A stretch of 64,000 nucleotides of DNA from Olleya sediminilitoris (GCF_016785945.1 NZ_JAEMEF010000001.1:124001-188000), one strand, 5' to 3'; positions 50,779 to 60,210 are shown, counted from the first letter of the stretch. Notes: generated from the sequence alone by a model not told the origin. A program made the numbers and translations.

Positions 50779-51816
50779 TTATAAATTCTCGTTAAATAGG
50801 TTTAATTTTTTTAGCCAAGCTGTTTTTCTTTCTAATAAGAAAATATCGATAAAAAATAACAGTATTGCTAAACCTAAAAACCATTGAAATTGATCTTTAA
50901 AATCTGCAATTTGTTGTGCTTCAAATTCTTTTTTATCCATTTTATTTAAAAGGTCTTTAACTTGTTTTACAACCTTATCTGTTATGGCTCCATTAATGTA
51001 AGTACCGTTAGCTTGACTAGCAATATCTTTAAGAGTTTGCTCGTTTAGTTTAGTAATAACGGTTTCGCCTTGTTTGTCTTTTTTATAACCTAACAATGTG
51101 CCTTTACGCCTTAATGGTATTGGACCACCTTTAGCATTTCCTACACCAATTGTAAAAATCTTAATCCCTTCTTTACTTGCTTCTTCAGCAACCGTTATAG
51201 CGTCTTCGCTATGATCTTCACCATCAGAAATAATCATTAACACACGATTAGTCTGTTGGTCATCATCATAATACGTTTTAGCTAAATTTATAGCTTCGTT
51301 AATGGCTGTTCCTTGAGAGGATAACATGTCTGTATTCATGTTTTGTAAAAACATTTTTCCAGCTGCATAGTCTGTTGTAATTGGTAACTGCGGAAATGCT
51401 TTTCCTGCGTAAGCAATAATACCTACACGATCACTACCTAAATTATCCATTATTTTGGATACCAATTGCTTTGCTTTTTCAAGTCTACTAGGTTTAATAT
51501 CTTCTGCCAACATACTTTTAGAAACGTCCACAGCAAATACAATATCAACACCTTCGCGTTTAATGGTTTCTAATTTAGTTCCTACTTTTGGATTGACCAA
51601 AGCAATGCTTAAACTAGCAAAAGCCAAACAGATTACGACTAACTTTAATACCGATTTAAACAAAGATTGTTCTGGGCTTAAACGTTTTAATAACCCTTTA
51701 TTAGCAAACTTTTTTTGTGTGCGTTTTTTCCAATACTGAAGCAACAAAAAGAAGACAACTAAAACTGGTACTACCAGTAGCGTCCAAAACCATATTTTTT
51801 CTTCTATTTGAAACAT
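50779..51816 (-). CDS. batB: BatB: von Willebrand A membrane protein
   Basis: 345 residues: two N-terminal membrane helices (about 10-28 and 55-75), a von Willebrand A domain with MIDAS motif VDVSKSMLAEDIKPSRLEKAKQ (Asp92-x-Ser-x-Ser region), VLMIISDGEDHSEDA later, and a C-terminal helix (QWFLGLAILLFFIDIFLL). It is a membrane scaffold of the bat system. It lies 47 bases after batA. Confidence 0.9.
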   Translation of the reverse strand: MFQIEEKIWFWTLLVVPVLVVFFLLLQYWKKRTQKKFANKGLLKRLSPEQSLFKSVLKLVVICLAFASLSIALVNPKVGTKLETIKREGVDIVFAVDVSKSMLAEDIKPSRLEKAKQLVSKIMDNLGSDRVGIIAYAGKAFPQLPITTDYAAGKMFLQNMNTDMLSSQGTAINEAINLAKTYYDDDQQTNRVLMIISDGEDHSEDAITVAEEASKEGIKIFTIGVGNAKGGPIPLRRKGTLLGYKKDKQGETVITKLNEQTLKDIASQANGTYINGAITDKVVKQVKDLLNKMDKKEFEAQQIADFKDQFQWFLGLAILLFFIDIFLLERKTAWLKKLNLFNENL

Positions 51817-51839
51817 TTATTTTTAATTTTATTTTTTTT

Positions 51840-51853
51840 CGCTTTCGCGGAAA
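51840..51853 (-). repeat. Short dispersed repeat, copy in the batA-batB gap
   Basis: CGCTTTCGCGGAAA on the plus strand, matching the 14204 and (inverted) 61947 copies. It lies between the batA stop and batB start. Confidence 0.7.
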
Positions 51854-51862
51854 TTAAGCCAG

Positions 51863-52867
51863 TTACACAAAACTTTTAAATAGTGTTACTCTAACAATAA
51901 ACTCTAACAACAATAATGCTGCAGCTATCCAGACAAATGGTCTAAAATGCTCTTGATAGGTTGTAAATTTAGTTTCGTCAATTTCTGTTTTTTCAAGCTT
52001 ATTAATTTCAGCATAAATTTGTTCTAGCTTTTGGTTATTGGTAGCTCTAAAATATTTTCCTCCAGTAACCTTTGCAATGTCTTTAAGCAGATCTTCATCA
52101 ATTTCTACTTGCACTCTGTCATATTGAAATCTTCCGTTAGGTAAAATTGCAATTGGTGACATTGCCATACCATTAGTACCTAATCCAATGGTGTATACTT
52201 TTATATCAAACTCAACTGCCAACTCACTAGCAATTTTAGGGTTTAAAACACCAGAATTATTAACACCATCGGTTAATAAAATAATAACTTTACTTTTAGC
52301 TTTGCTATCTTTTAAGCGGTTAACAGATGTTGCTAATCCCATACCAATTGCTGTACCACCTTCTATAATTGTATTATATTTTATATCGTCTAAAGATCTT
52401 AATACAATCGATTTATCGCTTGTTATTGGTGTTTTTGTATAGCTTTCTCCTGCGTATTCCACAAGTCCAATTCTGTCATTTGGACGTCCTTTTATAAATT
52501 TACCAGCTACGTTTTTTAAAGCCTCTAAACGGTTAGGCTTTAAGTCTTTTGCTAACATACTTGCAGAAACATCTATTGCCATAACAATATCAATACCTCT
52601 AGTAGTTTTTGTTTTTGTGTTAGTCTCTGATGTACGTGGTCTTGCTAAAGCAGTAATTAAAAAACCAAGAGCTAGCAAACGTAAAGCAAATAGTATATGC
52701 TTAAGTTTTGGCAATATTGAATTAGTAATTTTAAAGCCTTTTAAGCTGGACATTTTTAATTGAGCAGTCTGTTGTTTATGTTTTAAAACATACCAAACAA
52801 TAGCTAATGGTAACGCCAATAGCAACCAGAAAAATATCTTATTTTCAAATGTTATAGTATCTAGCAT
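51863..52867 (-). CDS. batA: BatA: von Willebrand A membrane protein
   Basis: 334 residues with the same plan as batB: two N-terminal helices, a von Willebrand A domain with the MIDAS motif AIDVSASMLAKDLKPNRLEALKN (about 92-115) and VIILLTDGVNNSG, and a C-terminal helix (PFVWIAAALLLLEFIVRV). Its ATG overlaps the stop of the preceding gene by TAATG, so they are coupled. BatA and BatB are thought to form a hetero-complex. Confidence 0.9.
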   Translation of the reverse strand: MLDTITFENKIFFWLLLALPLAIVWYVLKHKQQTAQLKMSSLKGFKITNSILPKLKHILFALRLLALGFLITALARPRTSETNTKTKTTRGIDIVMAIDVSASMLAKDLKPNRLEALKNVAGKFIKGRPNDRIGLVEYAGESYTKTPITSDKSIVLRSLDDIKYNTIIEGGTAIGMGLATSVNRLKDSKAKSKVIILLTDGVNNSGVLNPKIASELAVEFDIKVYTIGLGTNGMAMSPIAILPNGRFQYDRVQVEIDEDLLKDIAKVTGGKYFRATNNQKLEQIYAEINKLEKTEIDETKFTTYQEHFRPFVWIAAALLLLEFIVRVTLFKSFV

Positions 52868-54540
52868 TATTTTTCTTTTTGAATAAGTTCTACAGAATCC
52901 AAAATACGCTCAACCACCTGATCTAAATAAATATCGTCTTTTAAATAGGTAATCACAATTTGCTGCATGACTTGTTTATTAGCAAAACTTAGTATTACAA
53001 ACTGACCATTTACGTAATCTTCTTTATCGTCATCAATTGGATACTCTAAAGTCCCTGTGGTTTTAACACCTTCAGCTTCATTTGGTGTTTTAAACTTGTC
53101 TTTATTAGATATAATGTTTCTTCCTCCTTGAGCTTCAATTGCCTTAAGATTAGCTTCAATTGCTTGCAGTAAATTATCTTCAGCAGATGGAGCGTTTTCG
53201 TCTGTTGGTGACTTAACAAAAGTAGTAGTTACGGTTTCTATTGTAAATTTGTTTTCTAATTCAAATCCAAACGAAGACACTTTAATTTTGTCTTTAAGCT
53301 CATCAGGAATAGGTGTTTCTTCTCTTTTTAAAACCTCTGGAGTTGACAATGTTATTGGAGGAAAACCATAATCACTATCCACCCAACTACCTTCTAACAA
53401 TTGTTTAGTATCTTTTTGAAATATGGTGTCTACAACATAAGTAAATCCATATCTGTAACTAAAGGCTGCAAAAGTTAGTCCTAACATAAAAACAATAGCT
53501 GCAATGGTTACCCAAACTTTTTGTCTGAAGTCTTTACGCTCTTGTTTCTTTTTGTATTCTAAATCTAAAAGTTTTTCTTCTTCAGTTGGTTCTGGTAATG
53601 CTTCTTTAACCAGATCAATCTCTTGGTCAATAACTGTTCTGTCAATTTTAGCCAACTCAACATCTGGAGCAGACTTAGCAAACTTTACTAGATCGGCACG
53701 TTTTAAAACAGTTTCAAGCTTTTTAATATCTTCTTTAGATAATTCTATTTGACTTCCGTCACTAAGCACTTCCAATCTAGTAATAAGTTGATCGGTTGTA
53801 CTTTCCAACGCTTTGTCGTATACTTTTTCGTCTAAATACCTACGTATTGCAAAGGTTAACTCTGAGTAATAATCTTTATAATTATTTTGAATTAAGTAAT
53901 TACTTTCGTCTAATTTTTGAAGTGCTAATTTTGCTCTGTCATAAGGTGGTAATAACGCAATTTGTTCTTCTTCTGTTAATGGTTTTTTTCGCCAAACAAA
54001 CCAGTATATTAAAAACCCAACTAATGCTGCTATGGCTAAACCTACCAAAACATAAATCCACCAATTACTTGCTGGCTTCTCTACTGCAATCATTGGCTTA
54101 ATATCATACAGATTTTGTTTTGTAGTATCTACTTGAATTTCATTTACAGTAACCAAAAGCGAGTCTGTCATGTATTGCTGTCCTGCAATAATAACCTTTT
54201 GCTTAGGTATTGTGTACTGACCAGAATCAAACTGTGTTAATCCATATTTTTTGATTAACTTATATTTAGCATCTTGCTTAGTGGTGTCTGTTTTATAAGC
54301 CTCAATCATTTCTAAAGGCATAAAACTTTGACCTACCGGAAATATCACACTATTTGCTGTGTCTGTTTCTACCTCTATTTTATAAGTAACTTGTGCACCA
54401 ATTTTTATTGAAGTAGAATCTATTGAAGTTTTGACTTGACCAAAAGAACTTGTAGGTAAAAACAGAATTGCAATCGCTACAAGACAAAACCCTATAGTTT
54501 TGATTGATGTTACTGTTTTGTAATGTATTTCTTTTTTCAC
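52867..54540 (-). CDS. Bat-operon membrane protein of unknown function
   Basis: 557 residues. A signal-like helix (about 12-33), a periplasmic domain opening VKTSIDSTSIKIGAQVTYKIEV (BatD-like strand), a first membrane helix (about 163-185, IYVLVGLAIAALVGFLIYWFVW), a long cytoplasmic helical part (about 186-340, DUF4381-like, with TFAIRRYLDEKV), a second membrane helix (about 344-364), and a C-terminal domain with FTIETVTTTFVKS and IVITYLKDDIYLDQVVERI. It lies between the DUF58 gene and batA, 14 bases after the former, and is probably part of the same complex. Confidence 0.75.
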   Translation of the reverse strand: MKKEIHYKTVTSIKTIGFCLVAIAILFLPTSSFGQVKTSIDSTSIKIGAQVTYKIEVETDTANSVIFPVGQSFMPLEMIEAYKTDTTKQDAKYKLIKKYGLTQFDSGQYTIPKQKVIIAGQQYMTDSLLVTVNEIQVDTTKQNLYDIKPMIAVEKPASNWWIYVLVGLAIAALVGFLIYWFVWRKKPLTEEEQIALLPPYDRAKLALQKLDESNYLIQNNYKDYYSELTFAIRRYLDEKVYDKALESTTDQLITRLEVLSDGSQIELSKEDIKKLETVLKRADLVKFAKSAPDVELAKIDRTVIDQEIDLVKEALPEPTEEEKLLDLEYKKKQERKDFRQKVWVTIAAIVFMLGLTFAAFSYRYGFTYVVDTIFQKDTKQLLEGSWVDSDYGFPPITLSTPEVLKREETPIPDELKDKIKVSSFGFELENKFTIETVTTTFVKSPTDENAPSAEDNLLQAIEANLKAIEAQGGRNIISNKDKFKTPNEAEGVKTTGTLEYPIDDDKEDYVNGQFVILSFANKQVMQQIVITYLKDDIYLDQVVERILDSVELIQKEK

Positions 54541-54554
54541 TTTTTACTAATTAA

Positions 54555-55421
54555 TTAACCTCTTGTTTTAAAATAACCTAGTAATTTTTTAACGTAACTT
54601 TCGTCTGTTCTGCAAGCTACGCTTCCTGCACCTGATTTAGCAAAACTATCTTTAAAATAGTTTACTTTTTGGCTGTAAAATTTAGCGTAATTTTTTCGGA
54701 CGGTTTTAGAGTTGGTGTTAACTAACATCAATTCTCCTGACTCTTCATCTTCCATTTGTACCATTCCTAAATTTGGAATAGCTTCTTCATGTTTGTCAAA
54801 AATCCTGATACCAGTTATATCATGTTTACCAGCTGCTATTTTTAAAGTTTGTTTATAATCATCTGCGATAAAATCACTCATGATAAACACAATAGCTTTC
54901 TTTTTCATGACGTTTCTTAAAAACTTCAAAGCCTGTGCAATATTGGTTTGCTTGCTTTTTGGTTGAAACTCGATTAACTCTCTAATAATTCTAAGTACAT
55001 GAGATCGCCCTTTTTTAGGAGGAATAAACAGCTCTATATCATCAGAAAATAAAATCAATCCTATTTTGTCATTATTTTGTGTTGCAGAAAACGCTAAGGT
55101 TGCTGCTATTTCGGTAATAATTTCATTTTTAAATTGATTTTGTGTACCAAATAACTCAGATCCTGATACGTCAGCCATTATCATCATGGTTAACTCACGT
55201 TCTTCTTCAAAAACCTTAACATGTGGCTGGTTGGTTCGTGCTGTTACGTTCCAATCAATATTTCTAACATCATCACCAAAATGGTATTGTCTTACTTCAG
55301 AAAAAGTCATACCACGACCTTTAAAGGTAGAATGGTATTCTCCTCCAAAAATATGATCAGACAAACGACGTGTCTTAATCTCGATTTTACGTACTTTTTT
55401 TAGTAATTCTTTAGTATCCAT
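54555..55421 (-). CDS. DUF58-family protein of the bat operon
   Basis: 288 residues, soluble. The N-terminal part has SDHIFGGEYHSTFKGRGMTFSEVRQYHFGDDVRNIDWNVTART, the conserved DUF58 block ending in RxID(W). A von Willebrand A-like fold follows, with MADVSGSELFGTQNQ and KAIVFIMSDFIAD. DUF58 proteins are the standard partner of MoxR ATPases. It lies 97 bases after moxR, the widest gap in the operon. Confidence 0.9.
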   Translation of the reverse strand: MDTKELLKKVRKIEIKTRRLSDHIFGGEYHSTFKGRGMTFSEVRQYHFGDDVRNIDWNVTARTNQPHVKVFEEERELTMMIMADVSGSELFGTQNQFKNEIITEIAATLAFSATQNNDKIGLILFSDDIELFIPPKKGRSHVLRIIRELIEFQPKSKQTNIAQALKFLRNVMKKKAIVFIMSDFIADDYKQTLKIAAGKHDITGIRIFDKHEEAIPNLGMVQMEDEESGELMLVNTNSKTVRKNYAKFYSQKVNYFKDSFAKSGAGSVACRTDESYVKKLLGYFKTRG

Positions 55422-55441
55422 TTATTATGTAAATAGTTTTC

Positions 55442-55466
55442 TGTCGTTGTTAACAATATAACGACA
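55442..55466. other. Inverted repeat in the moxR-DUF58 gap
   Basis: TGTCGTT (55442-55448) and AACGACA (55460-55466) are perfect inverted copies around GTTAACAATAT. A second inverted pair, AGTCTAT (55481-55487) and ATAGACT (55504-55510), lies next to it. These could form mRNA hairpins or an operator that sets expression of the rest of the bat operon apart from moxR. Confidence 0.35.
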
Positions 55467-55518
55467 CATTAATTTAAGTAAGTCTATTGGGCAATTGCTT
55501 TTTATAGACTGAAACTAT

Positions 55519-56520
55519 TTATGGTACTTCAACAACATTAACAATTTTACTAATGATGTCTTCAGAGGTTACGTTTTCGGCTTCAGCCTCATAAGTAATA
55601 CCAATTCTGTGACGTAATACATCGTAAACTACAGCTCTAACATCTTCTGGTATAACATAACCACGACGTTTTATAAATGCATAACATTTTGCTGCTGTTG
55701 CTAAGTTAATACTTCCACGTGGTGACGCTCCAAAAGAAATTAACGGTTTAAGTTCATCTAACTTGAATCGCTCTGGATAACGTGTCGCAAATATGATATC
55801 TAATATATATTTTTCAATTTTTTCATCCATGTACACTTCTCTAACAGCATCTTGTGCTTTTAGTATTTGTGCTACAGACACAACAGGATTAACCTTGTCC
55901 CAACTACCTTTTAAGTTGGCACGCATAATTAACTGTTCTTCTTCTTGCTTAGGATAATCTATTACTGTTTTAAGCATAAATCTATCCACTTGGGCTTCTG
56001 GTAAAGGATAGGTTCCTTCTTGCTCAACTGGATTTTGGGTTGCCATTACTAAAAATGGCTTATCTAATTTAAAAGTTTCGTCTCCAATAGTTACTTGCTT
56101 TTCTTGCATAGCTTCTAATAAAGCAGATTGTACTTTTGCTGGTGCTCTGTTAATCTCATCAGCTAATACAAAGTTAGCAAAAATTGGACCTTTTTTAATT
56201 GAAAAATCATTCTCTTTCATATTAAAAATCAAAGTACCTACAACATCTGCTGGTAATAAGTCAGGTGTAAATTGTATACGACTAAAACTAGCATCTATAG
56301 CTTGTGACAAAGTATTAATTGCTAAGGTCTTTGCAAGACCAGGAACACCTTCTAACAAGATATGACCTTGCCCTAACAAACCAATCAACAAACGTTCGAC
56401 CATGTGTTTTTGTCCAACGATAACTTTATTCATCTCTAGCATTAGTAGATCTACAAATGCACTTTCTTTTTCAATTTTTTCGTTAATTGATTTAATATCA
56501 ATAGTACCTGTTTGTTCCAT
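55519..56520 (-). CDS. moxR: MoxR-family AAA ATPase, first gene of the bat operon
   Basis: 333 residues. Walker A is EGVPGLAKT (about 56-64), Walker B VLADEINRAP, and the sensor block is VMATQNPVEQEGTYPLPEAQVDRFML. MoxR ATPases act as chaperones that activate vWA-domain partners, here the Bat proteins. It starts the leftward bat operon. The 159-base region upstream is shared with a rightward operon and holds an ACGTGTTAA motif (56595-56603). Confidence 0.93.
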   Translation of the reverse strand: MEQTGTIDIKSINEKIEKESAFVDLLMLEMNKVIVGQKHMVERLLIGLLGQGHILLEGVPGLAKTLAINTLSQAIDASFSRIQFTPDLLPADVVGTLIFNMKENDFSIKKGPIFANFVLADEINRAPAKVQSALLEAMQEKQVTIGDETFKLDKPFLVMATQNPVEQEGTYPLPEAQVDRFMLKTVIDYPKQEEEQLIMRANLKGSWDKVNPVVSVAQILKAQDAVREVYMDEKIEKYILDIIFATRYPERFKLDELKPLISFGASPRGSINLATAAKCYAFIKRRGYVIPEDVRAVVYDVLRHRIGITYEAEAENVTSEDIISKIVNVVEVP

Positions 56521-56594
56521 TATCTGTTATTTTTTAAGAAAAAAAACTATTATTTAAATTCAAGTGGTGCAAATTGTTAATTTTTTTATTGCAA

Positions 56595-56603
56595 ACGTGT
56601 TAA
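56595..56603 (+). promoter_or_regulatory. ACGTGTTAA motif in the moxR upstream region
   Basis: The 9-base ACGTGTTAA also occurs at 63667-63675, inverted at 63696-63704, and in 8-base form at 63634-63641. All lie in divergent promoter regions. Confidence 0.4.
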
Positions 56604-56679
56604 TAATTGGTTAAAAATAGGGTGTTTGTTGGACTTTTAAGAGTAATTTATGTTTTACTTTTATTGAATAAATTTTACT

Positions 56680-57555
56680 ATGACACAAAACAAGTACTCT
56701 AAAGTGATTGCAGGAACCATGACTTGGGGACAATGGGGAAAACAATTAGACACTAAAGGCATGGTTAAACTAATGCATCACTGCATTGATAATCAAATAA
56801 CTACATTTGACCATGCAGATATTTATGGTGATTATACTACAGAAAAAGAATTTGGAAATGCTTTTATAGAAAGTGGTATTGACCGAAATAAAATTGAGCT
56901 AATATCTAAATGCGGAATTCAATATTTAGGCAATACAAGATCAGAGAATAAAGTAAAGCATTACAATTACAGTAAAGATTATATTATTTGGTCTGTTGAG
57001 CAGTCTTTAAGCAATTTAAAAACTGACTATCTGGACTTACTTTTATTACATAGACCTAGCCCTTTAATGGAAGGAGAGGTTATTGCCGAAGCTATTTCAG
57101 ACTTAAAACAACAGGGTAAAATTAAAGAGTTTGGTGTATCAAACTTTACCAACACACAAACAGATTTAATTTCTAAACATATTGCAATTGATGTCAATCA
57201 AATTCAGTTTTCGTTAACAGAACATACTGCAATGCATGATGGTAGCTTAGACTATATGCAAACTAACAATATCCAACCAATGTCTTGGTCTCCTTTAGGA
57301 TCTGTCTTTAAAGAAGATAATGAACAGACCAGACGCATACACAAACAATTAGGTGCTTTATTGCAAAAATACAATGCAACTGAAGATCAATTATTATTAG
57401 CTTGGCTATTAAAACATCCTGCTAATATTTTACCTGTTGTCGGAACTACAAACACTGAACGTTTATCTAATGCTTATACTGCTTCAAATATAGACCTAGA
57501 ATTAGAAGATTGGTTTTTAATATTAGTCGCATGTCAAGGACACAAAGTTCCATAA
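56680..57555 (+). CDS. Aldo/keto reductase
   Basis: 291 residues in the YdhF-like group. The active-site pieces are FDHADIYGDYTTEKEFG (Asp and Tyr), LISKCGIQ (Lys) and LLLLHRPSPLMEGEV (His). The NADPH-binding end is LPVVGTTNTERLSNA. It reduces an aldehyde or ketone in the cytoplasm; the substrate is unknown. It is the first gene of a four-gene rightward operon, 12 bases before the SDR gene. Confidence 0.9.
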   Translation: MTQNKYSKVIAGTMTWGQWGKQLDTKGMVKLMHHCIDNQITTFDHADIYGDYTTEKEFGNAFIESGIDRNKIELISKCGIQYLGNTRSENKVKHYNYSKDYIIWSVEQSLSNLKTDYLDLLLLHRPSPLMEGEVIAEAISDLKQQGKIKEFGVSNFTNTQTDLISKHIAIDVNQIQFSLTEHTAMHDGSLDYMQTNNIQPMSWSPLGSVFKEDNEQTRRIHKQLGALLQKYNATEDQLLLAWLLKHPANILPVVGTTNTERLSNAYTASNIDLELEDWFLILVACQGHKVP

Positions 57556-57567
57556 AAATTAAAATAT

Positions 57568-58323
57568 ATGAATACTACAAAAACAGCCTTAATTACAGGA
57601 GCAACTAGCGGAATAGGTCGTGCGACAGCACATGTATTTGCCAAACATGGTATTAATCTAATACTTTGTGGTCGCAGACAAGAACGCTTGGATACCATAC
57701 AAAAAGCACTATCAAAACAGACTAACGTACATAGTTTAAATTTTGATGTTAGCGACAAAAAAGCAGTTGCTAATGCTATAAATGCTCTTCCTGAAGACTT
57801 TAAACAGATTGACATTTTAATTAACAATGCAGGAAACGCACATGGTTTAGATGCTATCCAAGATGGCAACATAGACGATTGGGACGCTATGATGGATATT
57901 AATGTAAAGGGTTTATTATACGTTAGTAAAGCTATTATACCACAAATGACTAAACGCGAATCTGGACACATTATAAATATAGGATCGTCTGCTGGAAAAG
58001 AAGTTTACCCAAAAGGCAATGTATATTGCGCAAGTAAGCATGCAGTTGTTGCAATTACAGAAGGCATGCGTATCGATCTTAATCCTTTTGGAATAAAAGT
58101 AACCGCAATTAATCCAGGCTTGGTGGAAACCGAATTTTCTAAAGTTAGATTTAAAGGTGATGCAAAAGCAGATAACGTATATAAAGGCTATAAAGCTTTA
58201 CAACCCGAAGATGTAGCTGACGCAATCCACTTTGCGGTATCACGTCCACCACACGTTAATATTGCAGATTTATTAATGTTTTGCACTGCTCAAGCAAGCT
58301 CTACAATTGTAAAAAAGGAATAG
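57568..58323 (+). CDS. Short-chain dehydrogenase, YdfG-like
   Basis: 251 residues. Cofactor motif GATSGIGRATAHVF (about 11-24), NNAG (about 89-92), catalytic Ser in IGSSAGKE and YCASKHAV (Tyr and Lys). The pattern resembles 3-hydroxy acid/serine dehydrogenase YdfG. It lies 12 bases after the aldo/keto reductase gene and its stop touches the next start codon, so a coupled operon is likely. Confidence 0.92.
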   Translation: MNTTKTALITGATSGIGRATAHVFAKHGINLILCGRRQERLDTIQKALSKQTNVHSLNFDVSDKKAVANAINALPEDFKQIDILINNAGNAHGLDAIQDGNIDDWDAMMDINVKGLLYVSKAIIPQMTKRESGHIINIGSSAGKEVYPKGNVYCASKHAVVAITEGMRIDLNPFGIKVTAINPGLVETEFSKVRFKGDAKADNVYKGYKALQPEDVADAIHFAVSRPPHVNIADLLMFCTAQASSTIVKKE

Positions 58324-58950
58324 ATGATAGATTGGCTAAAAACAGAATGGCATAACCTAGCAATACATTATTGTGATCAAAACCTATCCAATATATTATG
58401 GAAAGAAATTGAAACACAGTATACACTAAAAAATAAACACTATCACAATCTAAGCCATCTGTTTGAAATGCTTAAAAATTTAAAACTGTCTAAACCAAAA
58501 ACCAAAGATTTAGACAGTCTTAAATTTGCTATTTGGTACCATGACATCATCTACAAACCAACCAGAAATGACAACGAAGAAAAAAGCGCACTTTTTGCTA
58601 AAAAAAGGCTAAAAAAAATCAATATCGAACAAAAAAGAATTAAAACAGTTCAAGAATTAATTCTTTCAACAAAAAAACATAATATAATTTTAACTCAAAA
58701 TCAGGATAATGCAATTATTTTAGATTTGGATTTACAGATATTAAGTTCGGATTGGGACACCTACAGTAAATATGTATCCAATATTAGAAAAGAGTATAAA
58801 ATCTACCCAGATTTCATGTATAATTCAGGAAGAAAAAAAGCACTAACTCACTTTTTAAAAAAAGACACAATTTACTTTACCAAAAACTATATTGACCAAC
58901 ATGAAAATCAAGCTAGACAAAACTTGAAACAAGAATTAGATTTACTGTGA
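58324..58950 (+). CDS. HD-superfamily phosphohydrolase-like protein (COG4339 type)
   Basis: 208 residues. HYHNLSHLFEML (about 40-51) and FAIWYHDIIYKP (about 70-80, the HD pair) match the predicted metal-dependent HD phosphohydrolases of COG4339, with further acidic ligands in IILDLDLQILSSDW. The substrate is unknown, perhaps a nucleotide. Its ATG follows the SDR stop with no gap, so it is translationally linked. It is rich in Lys and Asn, as is the next gene. Confidence 0.82.
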   Translation: MIDWLKTEWHNLAIHYCDQNLSNILWKEIETQYTLKNKHYHNLSHLFEMLKNLKLSKPKTKDLDSLKFAIWYHDIIYKPTRNDNEEKSALFAKKRLKKINIEQKRIKTVQELILSTKKHNIILTQNQDNAIILDLDLQILSSDWDTYSKYVSNIRKEYKIYPDFMYNSGRKKALTHFLKKDTIYFTKNYIDQHENQARQNLKQELDLL

Positions 58951-58973
58951 ACAAAACCTGAGAATAATTGACC

Positions 58974-60104
58974 ATGATTAACAAACGTCTTTTAATTAAA
59001 AACTTACTTGCTCATAATGACGAGAATAGTTTTTATGACAAAAAACGAAAAATTGATATTGGCCAAAAAGAAGGTAAAGCAAAATTTTTAAAACACGTCT
59101 GCGCACTATCAAATTCTAACCCAAAAAACAATTCGTTTATAGTTATTGGTGTTGAAGATGAAGACAACAAAATTATTGGTGTTGATTTTTTTGACGATTC
59201 AAAAATACAAAACCTTATTAATGCCTATTTAACCAATCCACCCATCGTACAGTACGAGAACATACCTTTCCCACATTTACCTGACCACAAAGTTGTAGGC
59301 TTAGTTACCATCAGAGCCAATGAAGGTTTAACCTCATTAAGAAAAAACATTTGGAAATATTATGGTGGCTCAATCTTTTTTAGAGATGGCAGCATGAGCA
59401 TGCCTAAAATTTTTAAAAGCGAAATAAAAGATGTTAACTCTAAAATAGTTGAAGCTATTGAAAATCACGCACAAAACAACATACAATACACTTTAGATGG
59501 CGTTTTTGATTTTATGAATAAACGCCAAGACTACAACCCTAAATATATAGTGTTTAAAGAGTATTTTGTACTATGTTGGTCTGGCGAAAAAAAAGTTGTT
59601 AAAAACGAAATATTTTACTCTAGAGTTGACATTGAGTTAGTTAACGAACAAGTGCGATTATTTTTTTCAACATTAGATGAAGTCGCTATAAATTTTACAG
59701 AAAATTCATTTACAATAATTGAATATTTAAAACTTGGTCTCCAAAATTCTTATAAATATTATCCTCTTGAAAAAACCATTATAAGTTTTAATGATAATGC
59801 TAGCTACAACATAGATTCTACCCTAATTTTTAACCCTCCACAATTTGATAAAAAAATACTTCATCATATTTTTAACGCCAACAATGCGATATTAGAAAAA
59901 TTAAAAAGAGGAGAAATTTTAAATAATATTGAAAAAAAAGATCTAAACAACCTACCTGATACGTATCTTATATGTTACTTAAATTTATTTCATGAAGCAT
60001 TGGACTATTTAAAAGAATCCAAACCCTATTTAAAGGCGTTTCCTGAGATTTACCACAAATACAAAGAAGTTATTCGTATTTTAAGAAAGGTAAAATACAA
60101 TTAA
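58974..60104 (+). CDS. AlbA_2/Schlafen-type ATP-binding domain protein
   Basis: 376 residues from the ATG at 58974; a TTG two codons earlier (58968) is less likely. The N-terminal part has the AlbA_2 pattern: KRKIDIGQKEGKAKFLKHVCALSNS, NNSFIVIGVEDEDNKIIGVD, and then a strand-rich region ending KNIWKYYGGSIFFRDGS (about 20-145). The C-terminal half (about 150-376) is helical, Lys/Asn-rich and unlike anything I recognise. Schlafen-type AlbA_2 domains occur in regulators and in RNA or tRNA nucleases. It lies 23 bases after the HD gene. Confidence 0.7.
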   Translation: MINKRLLIKNLLAHNDENSFYDKKRKIDIGQKEGKAKFLKHVCALSNSNPKNNSFIVIGVEDEDNKIIGVDFFDDSKIQNLINAYLTNPPIVQYENIPFPHLPDHKVVGLVTIRANEGLTSLRKNIWKYYGGSIFFRDGSMSMPKIFKSEIKDVNSKIVEAIENHAQNNIQYTLDGVFDFMNKRQDYNPKYIVFKEYFVLCWSGEKKVVKNEIFYSRVDIELVNEQVRLFFSTLDEVAINFTENSFTIIEYLKLGLQNSYKYYPLEKTIISFNDNASYNIDSTLIFNPPQFDKKILHHIFNANNAILEKLKRGEILNNIEKKDLNNLPDTYLICYLNLFHEALDYLKESKPYLKAFPEIYHKYKEVIRILRKVKYN

Positions 60105-60113
60105 CCTTTATTC

Positions 60114-60130
60114 TCCCGATAAAATTTCGG
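60114..60130. repeat. Possible dispersed palindromic fragment
   Basis: TCCCGATAAAATTTCGG is an imperfect palindrome (CCGA/TCGG outer arms, AAATTT inside). It has the look of a short dispersed repeat but no second copy was found in the window. Confidence 0.25.
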
Positions 60131-60153
60131 CATTGAGTAAGGTTTAATAACTT

Positions 60154-60189
60154 AAAAGCCAATATTTACTCTTGTAAACATTGGCTTTT
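60154..60189. terminator. Bidirectional terminator
   Basis: A 16-bp stem with one mismatch (60154-60169 with 60174-60189, AAAAGCCAATATTTAC and its near complement) has a TCTT loop and T-runs on both strands. It separates the AlbA_2 gene and the convergent HhH gene. Confidence 0.85.
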
Positions 60190-60210
60190 TATTTAAATAA
60201 AAATATATTA

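Noticed and set aside
58968-58970. TTG start for the AlbA_2 protein
   Set aside because: An ATG follows two codons later at 58974 and gives the same protein with a normal start.
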